Of a stretch of 64,000 nucleotides of DNA, positions 57,362 through 64,000 are shown in pieces. The position numbers and the translations under genes are program-made. A model generated the notes under the pieces. That model did no database searches, was not told where the DNA came from, and saw nothing but the letters and a program-made list of their open reading frames with translations. Within the stretch, counting starts at the first letter, position 1, and every line of letters begins with the position of its first letter. The stretch spans positions 1,071,001-1,135,000 of the forward strand of contig NZ_QYUL01000001.1 of NCBI RefSeq assembly GCF_003590795.1. Reading direction: 5' to 3'. The stretch is from Azospirillum cavernae (lineage in GTDB: Bacteria > Pseudomonadota > Alphaproteobacteria > Azospirillales > Azospirillaceae).

Positions 57362-58039
57362 ATGGCCCTGCCCTCCCCCCAATCTTCCGCCCCGTCTTCC
57401 GCCCCGTCCAAGGACATCTCCCGCCGTGGCCTGATGCTGGTGCTGTCGTCGCCGTCCGGCGCCGGCAAGACCACCATCTCGCGCCGCTTGTTGGAGCGCG
57501 ATTCCGGCATCACCATGTCGGTGTCGGCGACCACCCGCGCCATGCGCCCCGGCGAAGTCCCCGGCGTCGATTACCATTTCATCGATCTGCCCCGCTTCGA
57601 CCAGATGGTCGAGGATGGGGAGTTCCTGGAATACGCCCGCGTCTTCGGCAATTGCTACGGCACGCCGCGCGGCGCGGTGGAGGAGGCGTTGGGCGCGGGC
57701 CGCGACGTGCTGTTCGACATTGATTGGCAAGGCACCCAGCAGTTGGGGCAGAACGCGCGGGACGATCTGGTCAGCATCTTCGTTCTTCCCCCGTCGGGCG
57801 AAGAGCTGGAACGCCGCCTGCACAGCCGCGCCCAGGATTCGGCGGAGGTCATCGCTGGCCGCATGGCCAAGGCGTCCGACGAAATCAGCCATTGGGCGGA
57901 ATACGACTACGTCATCATCAACCGGGACGTCGAGCAGAGCGTCGCGGCGGTGACGGCCATCCTGCACGCCGAACGTCTGCGCCGCCGCCGCCAGGTCGGC
58001 TTGCCGCAATTCGTCAAAACGGTCCAAGCGGCGCTTTGA
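57362..58039 (+). CDS. gmk: guanylate kinase
   Basis: A 225-residue GMP kinase. The P-loop is SPSGAGKTT (30-38), followed by SVSATTRAMRPGEVPGVDYHF of the GMP site and VLFDIDWQGTQQL. A 20-residue Ser/Pro-rich N-terminal extension precedes the usual start of the fold. It lies 6 bp after yicC and is cotranscribed. Confidence 0.97.
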   Translation: MALPSPQSSAPSSAPSKDISRRGLMLVLSSPSGAGKTTISRRLLERDSGITMSVSATTRAMRPGEVPGVDYHFIDLPRFDQMVEDGEFLEYARVFGNCYGTPRGAVEEALGAGRDVLFDIDWQGTQQLGQNARDDLVSIFVLPPSGEELERRLHSRAQDSAEVIAGRMAKASDEISHWAEYDYVIINRDVEQSVAAVTAILHAERLRRRRQVGLPQFVKTVQAAL

Positions 58040-58044
58040 TGATG

Positions 58045-58065
58045 GGCGGGAGCGAGGCTCCCGCC
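58045..58065. terminator. terminator-like hairpin between gmk and kdsA
   Basis: GGCGGGAGC-GAG-GCTCCCGCC is a perfect 9-bp stem with a 3-nt loop, 5 bp after the gmk stop and 48 bp from the convergent kdsA stop. No T-tract follows on either strand, so it may act as a bidirectional pause or RNA-end stabiliser. Confidence 0.45.
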
Positions 58066-58112
58066 ACAATCACGGAACGCGGTTGGAAAAGGCGAGCCTG
58101 CCGGTCGTCCTT

Positions 58113-58940
58113 TTACGCCTTGGCCAGACGGTCGAACGCCTGAAGGCGGGCCAGCAAAGCGGGCATGTCGGACAGCGGCACCATGTTCGGCCCGTCGCTG
58201 GGCGCGCAATCCGGGTTCTCGTGGGTTTCCATGAACACCGCCGCCACGCCAACCGCGATGGCCGCCCGCGCCAGAACCGGCACGAATTCCCGCTGGCCGC
58301 CCGATGTGGCGCCCTGCCCGCCTGGCTGCTGCACCGAATGGGTGGCGTCGAACACCACCGGGAAGCCGGTTTCCGCCATGATCGGCAGCGCCCGCATGTC
58401 CGACACCAGCGTGTTGTAGCCAAAGCTGGCGCCGCGCTCGCACAGCATCACCCGCTCGTTGCCCGACGCCACCAGCTTGGCCACGACGTTCTTCATGTCC
58501 CACGGGGCCAAAAACTGGCCCTTCTTCACATTCACCGCCCGCCCGGTGTTGGCGGCGGCGATCAGAAGATCGGTCTGGCGGCAGAGGAAGGCCGGGATTT
58601 GCAGGACGTCGACGGCCTCGGCGACCACCGCGCATTGATCGGCGGCGTGGACGTCGGTGATGACCGGGCAACCGAAACGCTCGCGGATTTCGGCGAAGAT
58701 CGGCAACGCCTTGTCCATCCCAAGCCCGCGCGCCGTGGTGATCGAGGTGCGGTTGGCCTTGTCAAAGCTCGATTTGTAAATCAGCCCAATACCCAACGCC
58801 GAGGTCATCGCGACCAGAGCCGACGCGGTTTCCAGCGCATGATCGCGGCTTTCCATCTGGCAAGGACCGGCGATCAAAACAAAAGGCCGGTCGTTGGCGA
58901 TGGTCAGGTTGCCGATCTGAACGGCGCGCGGCGTGGTCAT
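58113..58940 (-). CDS. kdsA: 3-deoxy-8-phosphooctulonate synthase (KDO8P synthase)
   Basis: A 275-residue TIM-barrel enzyme that condenses PEP with arabinose 5-phosphate for KDO in [31 protein letters not shown] and [14 protein letters not shown] mark the PEP and metal sites. ATG 58940 is preceded by GGAG 11 bp away. The reading frame runs on into a 15-bp tandem repeat upstream, which is read as leader rather than coding. pyrG, used elsewhere in nucleotide-sugar supply, lies nearby. Confidence 0.96.
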   Translation of the reverse strand: MTTPRAVQIGNLTIANDRPFVLIAGPCQMESRDHALETASALVAMTSALGIGLIYKSSFDKANRTSITTARGLGMDKALPIFAEIRERFGCPVITDVHAADQCAVVAEAVDVLQIPAFLCRQTDLLIAAANTGRAVNVKKGQFLAPWDMKNVVAKLVASGNERVMLCERGASFGYNTLVSDMRALPIMAETGFPVVFDATHSVQQPGGQGATSGGQREFVPVLARAAIAVGVAAVFMETHENPDCAPSDGPNMVPLSDMPALLARLQAFDRLAKA

Positions 58941-58960
58941 GGGACGGAAAACTCCAAGAG

Positions 58961-59017
58961 GATCGGAACAGAGGGGATCGGAACAGAGGGGATCGGAACA
59001 GAGGGGATCGGAACAGA
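58961..59017. repeat. 15-bp tandem repeat (about 3.8 copies) upstream of kdsA
   Basis: The unit GATCGGAACAGAGGG is repeated head to tail at 58961, 58976, 58991 and 59006, the last copy cut at 12 bases; copies are identical. It lies 21-77 bp upstream of the kdsA start, in the leader or promoter region. If read in the kdsA frame it would encode repeats of CSDPL. A unit of 15 bp would preserve frame, so copy-number change would alter spacing but not frame. Confidence 0.9.
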
Positions 59018-59157
59018 TTGGCGTTGGCCCTGTCAGGCACAGATGGGACGCTTGGCGGACTTTGGAAGGTCCGGCCTGCGGCGAATCCGCCCTTTGAATC
59101 CCACCAATGGCCCGCTTGGTCAACTCGGATGGCGCCGCGCCGGGCAAAAACGACGGC

Positions 59158-59187
59158 GGGTCCGCGTCCCCCTTGGAACACGGACCC
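59158..59187 (-). terminator. putative terminator of the autotransporter gene
   Basis: On the minus strand GGGTCCGTGTTCC pairs with GGGACGCGGACCC, including G-U pairs, and TTTTT follows 8 nt downstream. It begins 44 bp after the stop codon of the esterase gene. The displaced T run lowers confidence. Confidence 0.5.
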
Positions 59188-59230
59188 TCCGCAAGATCGC
59201 CCGCAAGATCGGCGGCATTCAGGCGAACCG

Positions 59231-61057
59231 TCAGAACCCGACGCTGACCCCGGCGAAGGCGCCGAAATCACGGACGCGCTGTTCCCCCAAACGGGCGTCC
59301 AGCCCCAGAGTCCCCGTGACCGACTCCGCCAGTTTGACGGACGCCCCCGCCGACGCGTTGATCCAGGTCCGATCGCTCTTCGCCACCGGCATGGAATAGG
59401 CCAGCGTGGAGATGCTCTTGCTCTCCACCGTGATGCTGCGGTTGCCGTCGGTGAATTCCCGATTCAGCGTCACCTTGGCGTAGGGGCGAAGCGATCCGGC
59501 GTCGTACGCCGCCTGATAGCCGACGCTGCCGACCAGGGCGTTGCGGTTCTGCTCCCGGTAAGAGAAGCCGAACAGGCTGCTGTCCTCGGTGAAGCCTTCC
59601 ACCGAAACATGCTGATAGCGCAGCCCCAACAACGGCCCGTGAGTCAGACCGCCGGAGGCAAACTCATAGCCGGTTTCCGCCGCGAACGAGGCGTTGACGC
59701 CCTCCGTCCCGCCGCCGGTCGAATGGTCGGTGCCGTTGATGGTCACGCCGCGCCGCAGATCGTAATCGGCGAAGCCGAACGACCCGACACCGCTGACATA
59801 CGCGCCGCCCACCCGATAAACGCCATAGGCGCTGGCGACATACTCACGCTGTTTGTAGTCGCCGCCGGTGGAAAAGCTGCCCTTGTAATTGGAGATCGTT
59901 CCCGCCACGCCAACCAGAAGATTCTCGGTGAAGCGCTTGTCGATGCCGACGCTGACGTTCAACGGCGTGCCGCGCGTCCCCGCCTGATCGCCGCGTTGAT
60001 CGGAACTCAGCCGCCCGACGCCGCCGACGATCCAGGCCCCCGATTCCCCGGTCTTGCGCGTCCACAGATTGGCCGCCGCCTGCGCCTGGATGAGCGAAAT
60101 CACCCGATCACGGGTGTGCAACGGCGATTCGGCCAGCCGCGCCACATTGCCTGGCGCCGACAACACGTTCAGCACGAAATCGGAAATCGCCCGATGCCCG
60201 GCGGTGGTCGGATGGACGCCGTCGGCGAACAGATAGCTTTGCGCCGCCGTCGGCGTCACCAGACTGGCCGAGGTGCAAAGCAGAGAACTCGACGTCGTGC
60301 AGGCCGTGCCGACCACGTTGGTCAAGCCGTACGAGGCCGGATTCGCCACCGCGTCGCGCAACAACGCATAGGTGTCGACCGGAATGATCGACACGCCCGC
60401 GTTGCCGAGTCCCAAGGTGACGAGTTGGTTGTAGCCGCTGACCAGTTGGGTGATCTGCGCCGCCGCCGTCGCGCCCTGCGACCGACCGAACGGGGTGACG
60501 CCGATGTCCGGCAGGGTCGGCACCAGAATGGTTTGCGCCCCCGCCGCCCGCAGCCGCGCCACCTCGCCCACCAGATCGGTGGCCGCCTGGGTGATCGCCG
60601 CCTGCGCCGTCGTCGGGCTGGCGAGCGCGGCGAAGATGTCGTTCGCCCCGCCCCAGACCGTGTAGAGCGCGTTCGGATCGGCCCGCCCGCCCGTCGAGGC
60701 CAGATAGTTGGTGATCTGGTTGCGCACCGGGGTGGCCGTCGCCGTCGGCGCCGTGGCCGGAACGCCCGGCAATTGCGACACCCGCGCGCCGCCGACCGCG
60801 TAGTCGGTCCCCCCCGACACCGCCGGAGTCGCCGTCTTGCCATAGGCCGAGGCGACGTTTTCCGCCCAGACCGGCCCCGGATTGGTGGTGAATTTCCCGC
60901 CAACCGGCACGACCGAACGGAAGGTTCCGCTGTCGGTCAGGCTGTCGCCGAAGAAAATGGTGTTGGAATAGTCCCCAGCCGACGCGCCCGCCGCGCTCAA
61001 AGCGAGGACGGCGGCAACCGCCGTGGCGGCGGACGCCCTTTTGCAAAACGAACCCAT
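59231..61057 (-). CDS. GDSL esterase autotransporter (EstA-type)
   Basis: A 608-residue type Va autotransporter. A signal peptide ([18 protein letters not shown]) is followed by a GDSL hydrolase passenger (about 28-330): [10 protein letters not shown] with nucleophile S39, WGGANDIF, and [10 protein letters not shown] carrying the Asp-His pair. The C-terminal 270 residues form a beta-barrel translocator ending in VGF. Relatives are outer-membrane-bound esterases such as Pseudomonas EstA. GGAGG precedes ATG 61057 closely. It is monocistronic, with direct repeats upstream. Confidence 0.95.
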   Translation of the reverse strand: MGSFCKRASAATAVAAVLALSAAGASAGDYSNTIFFGDSLTDSGTFRSVVPVGGKFTTNPGPVWAENVASAYGKTATPAVSGGTDYAVGGARVSQLPGVPATAPTATATPVRNQITNYLASTGGRADPNALYTVWGGANDIFAALASPTTAQAAITQAATDLVGEVARLRAAGAQTILVPTLPDIGVTPFGRSQGATAAAQITQLVSGYNQLVTLGLGNAGVSIIPVDTYALLRDAVANPASYGLTNVVGTACTTSSSLLCTSASLVTPTAAQSYLFADGVHPTTAGHRAISDFVLNVLSAPGNVARLAESPLHTRDRVISLIQAQAAANLWTRKTGESGAWIVGGVGRLSSDQRGDQAGTRGTPLNVSVGIDKRFTENLLVGVAGTISNYKGSFSTGGDYKQREYVASAYGVYRVGGAYVSGVGSFGFADYDLRRGVTINGTDHSTGGGTEGVNASFAAETGYEFASGGLTHGPLLGLRYQHVSVEGFTEDSSLFGFSYREQNRNALVGSVGYQAAYDAGSLRPYAKVTLNREFTDGNRSITVESKSISTLAYSMPVAKSDRTWINASAGASVKLAESVTGTLGLDARLGEQRVRDFGAFAGVSVGF

Positions 61058-61068
61058 GCGAAAACCTC

Positions 61069-61099
61069 CCCAAGCCAAATTGTTTGGTTCCCAAGCCAA
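61069..61099. repeat. direct repeat CCCAAGCCAA upstream of the esterase gene
   Basis: CCCAAGCCAA occurs at 61069-61078 and again at 61090-61099, exactly 21 bp or two helical turns apart. A small inverted repeat, CCAAA-TTG-TTTGG (61075-61087), lies between and overlaps the first copy. The element is 12-42 bp upstream of the ATG, so it may be in the leader. A regulator site is possible but unproven. Confidence 0.5.
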
Positions 61100-61192
61100 T
61101 GGGATGCTCGCACAGGGGTGACGTATACTCAATAGTACTGACGTTTAGGTTATATCTATGACCAACGCGCCGCCTTGGGGAATCGCGCCAAC

Positions 61193-61227
61193 AAAAAGCC
61201 CCGCTTCCAGGGGAAGCGGGGCTTTTT
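61193..61227. terminator. bidirectional Rho-independent terminator
   Basis: AAAAA-GCCCCGCTTCC-AGG-GGAAGCGGGGC-TTTTT is a perfect 11-bp stem flanked by A5 and T5. It lies 21 bp after the pyrG stop codon and shields the esterase promoter from read-through. Its symmetry allows function in both directions. Confidence 0.9.
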
Positions 61228-61248
61228 GAGCGATCAAAACCGATCCGT

Positions 61249-62958
<1,710 letters not shown>

Positions 62959-62960
62959 TC

Positions 62961-62993
62961 AAAAGAAAGAGGCGGCTTCGGGGAGGCCGCCTC
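62961..62993 (-). terminator. Rho-independent terminator of secG
   Basis: Read leftward, GAGGCGGC pairs with GCCGCCTC around a 9-nt loop, followed by the T-rich run TTTCTTTT. It starts 33 bp after the secG stop codon and precedes pyrG, which therefore probably has its own promoter. Confidence 0.8.
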
Positions 62994-63026
62994 GTCTGTC
63001 GCACCCGTGCCTGAAGCGCAGCGTTG

Positions 63027-63344
63027 TTACTGGCTGACCGGCGGAGCGGGTTGAGCCGGAGCCGCCGGCAGAGCCGGAATGGCGGTCGGCAAGGTGTCGA
63101 TGATCGAGGTCGGCTTTGAATGCGCGCCAGCCAAGATCGCCAGAACAATGCTGGTGGCGAAGAAGCTGCCCGCCAGGATGCCGGTGGTGCGGGTCAGCAG
63201 GTTCGCGGTGCCACGGGTGCTCATCATGCCGCCCATGGTGCCGCCGCCAATGCCAAGGCCGCCACCTTCCGACCGCTGAATCAGGATCACGCCAACCAGC
63301 GCGACCGCGATCAGCAGGTGAACAACGAGAATCACCGATTCCAT
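63027..63344 (-). CDS. secG: preprotein translocase subunit SecG
   Basis: A 105-residue SecG with two membrane helices (about 3-20 and 55-75) joined by the Gly-rich loop SEGGGLGIGGG, typical of the family. The C-terminal tail is Ala/Pro-rich (IPALPAAPAQPAPP). It assists SecYEG-SecA translocation. The order tpiA-secG-pyrG is common in alphaproteobacteria. Confidence 0.96.
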   Translation of the reverse strand: MESVILVVHLLIAVALVGVILIQRSEGGGLGIGGGTMGGMMSTRGTANLLTRTTGILAGSFFATSIVLAILAGAHSKPTSIIDTLPTAIPALPAAPAQPAPPVSQ

Positions 63345-63381
63345 GCGATCCGTTTCCCCACGCCCGTCCTAAAATCGAATA

Positions 63382-63417
63382 GCGCGCCACAGGCCGTATC
63401 AGAGGCCCGTGGCGCGC
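63382..63417 (-). terminator. terminator of tpiA
   Basis: On the minus strand GCGCGCCACGGGCC pairs with GGCCTGTGGCGCGC (one G-U pair) around an 8-nt loop, followed by TATTCGATTTT. It lies 34 bp after the tpiA stop codon, in the tpiA-secG gap. Confidence 0.7.
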
Positions 63418-63451
63418 GCCCACTGTTTCTACCGCGCCATCGCGCGATATG

Positions 63452-64000
63452 CTAGCGGCAACTGGTCGCGATGGCCCAGAAATCATCCGCCTTCAGCGCC
63501 GCGCCGCCGACCAGCGCGCCATCGACGTTCTCGACCGCCATCAATTCAACCGCGTTGCCCGGCTTGACCGAACCGCCATAGAGGATCTTCGCCTTGGCCG
63601 GGTCGGCGATCTTGCCGTCCAGTTCGGCGCGGATGTGGGCGTGCATCGCCGCCACATCGTCGGGCGTCGCCGTTTTGCCGGTGCCGATGGCCCAAACGGG
63701 TTCATAGGCGATGACCGTGTTGGCCGCGGTGGCCCCCGCCGGAATCGACCCGGCCAACTGGCCCGACACCACGGCGTCGGCCTGGCCCGCGTCGCGTTGG
63801 GCTTCCGTCTCGCCAACGCAGACGATGGCGATCAAGCCTTGAGCGTGCGCGGCGGCGGCCTTGGCGGCGATCAACGCGTCGCTCTCGCCATGATCGGCCC
63901 GACGCTCCGAATGACCAAGAATGACGTAGCGGCAGCCCGCGTCCACCAGCATGGTCGGGGCGACGTCGCCGGTGTGCGCGCCGGAGTTCTTGGCCGCGCA
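63452..64000 (-). CDS. tpiA: triosephosphate isomerase (3' part)
   Basis: The gene enters from the right edge of the window; the last 182 codons are present and the start is outside. The reading frame is open up to the edge ([14 protein letters not shown]). The active-site His is in LGHSERRA and the catalytic Glu in [24 protein letters not shown] and [11 protein letters not shown] bind the phosphate. It interconverts dihydroxyacetone phosphate and glyceraldehyde 3-phosphate. Confidence 0.97.
   Translation of the reverse strand, partial: CAAKNSGAHTGDVAPTMLVDAGCRYVILGHSERRADHGESDALIAAKAAAAHAQGLIAIVCVGETEAQRDAGQADAVVSGQLAGSIPAGATAANTVIAYEPVWAIGTGKTATPDDVAAMHAHIRAELDGKIADPAKAKILYGGSVKPGNAVELMAVENVDGALVGGAALKADDFWAIATSCR

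Noticed and set aside
58941..59147. Extended KdsA reading frame including the CSDPL repeats
   Set aside because: The extension is encoded by the 15-bp tandem repeat and has no counterpart in the KdsA family; the conserved protein starts at 58940.

Overview
The window is a chromosomal segment of a high-GC alphaproteobacterium, most likely a member of the Rhodospirillales. The placement rests on several things seen in the sequence. The lexA promoter carries the alphaproteobacterial SOS box form GAAC-N7-GAAC. One promoter carries CtrA-type TTAA-N7-TTAA boxes. Lipid A synthesis uses LpxI rather than LpxH. The gene block rpsB-tsf-pyrH-frr-uppS-cdsA-dxr-rseP-bamA-ompH followed by fabZ-lpxA-lpxI-lpxB is also typical. 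No genus is claimed. No tRNA, rRNA, CRISPR array, insertion sequence or prophage was seen.

Layout, left to right. 1-360: a perfect FNR/Anr-type box and a short terminated transcript that looks like a small RNA. 0.4-8.5 kb: a putative zinc peptidase, a TetR/aldo-keto reductase divergent pair with its operator, an RsmC-like methyltransferase, dapA-smpB, a Slt-type lytic transglycosylase, a secreted protein and a DUF1289 protein, with two copies of a bipartite palindromic intergenic repeat. 8.5-13.2 kb: a two-gene phosphorelay unit (membrane hybrid histidine kinase and a response regulator with a 500-residue unrecognised N-terminus). 13.2-20.7 kb: ndk, an ABC-F protein coupled to exoD, a PmtA-like methyltransferase and several small proteins, including an FmdB-type zinc ribbon and CopZ.

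20.7-26.4 kb: a tightly packed trpG-trpD-trpC-GNAT-moaC-moeA run leading to lexA with its own SOS-controlled promoter. 26.4-35.8 kb: comEC, gltX, gltA with a coupled small membrane protein, a glutathione transferase, a GlxA-type AraC regulator, an unrecognised protein and a LysR/acetyltransferase divergent pair. 35.8-49.9 kb: the long leftward envelope and translation block gloA-lpxB-lpxI-lpxA-fabZ / ompH-bamA-rseP-dxr-cdsA-uppS-frr-pyrH-tsf-rpsB. It couples lipid A, outer membrane protein assembly, isoprenoid, undecaprenyl and phospholipid synthesis with ribosomal functions.

49.9-64 kb: a low-GC lipoprotein gene standing out from its surroundings, aspS, rnd, a degenerate-EAL protein behind a CtrA-type promoter, an SDR, yicC-gmk, kdsA behind a 15-bp tandem repeat, a GDSL autotransporter esterase, pyrG, secG and the 3' part of tpiA.

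Most of the window is ordinary core genome. The parts most worth following up are the FNR-box small RNA candidate (57-166), the tandem CtrA boxes driving a degenerate EAL protein (54097-55581), the kinase/regulator operon with its large unknown domain (8573-13116), the 15-bp minisatellite in the kdsA leader (58961-59017), and the low-GC lipoprotein island (about 50200-50707).
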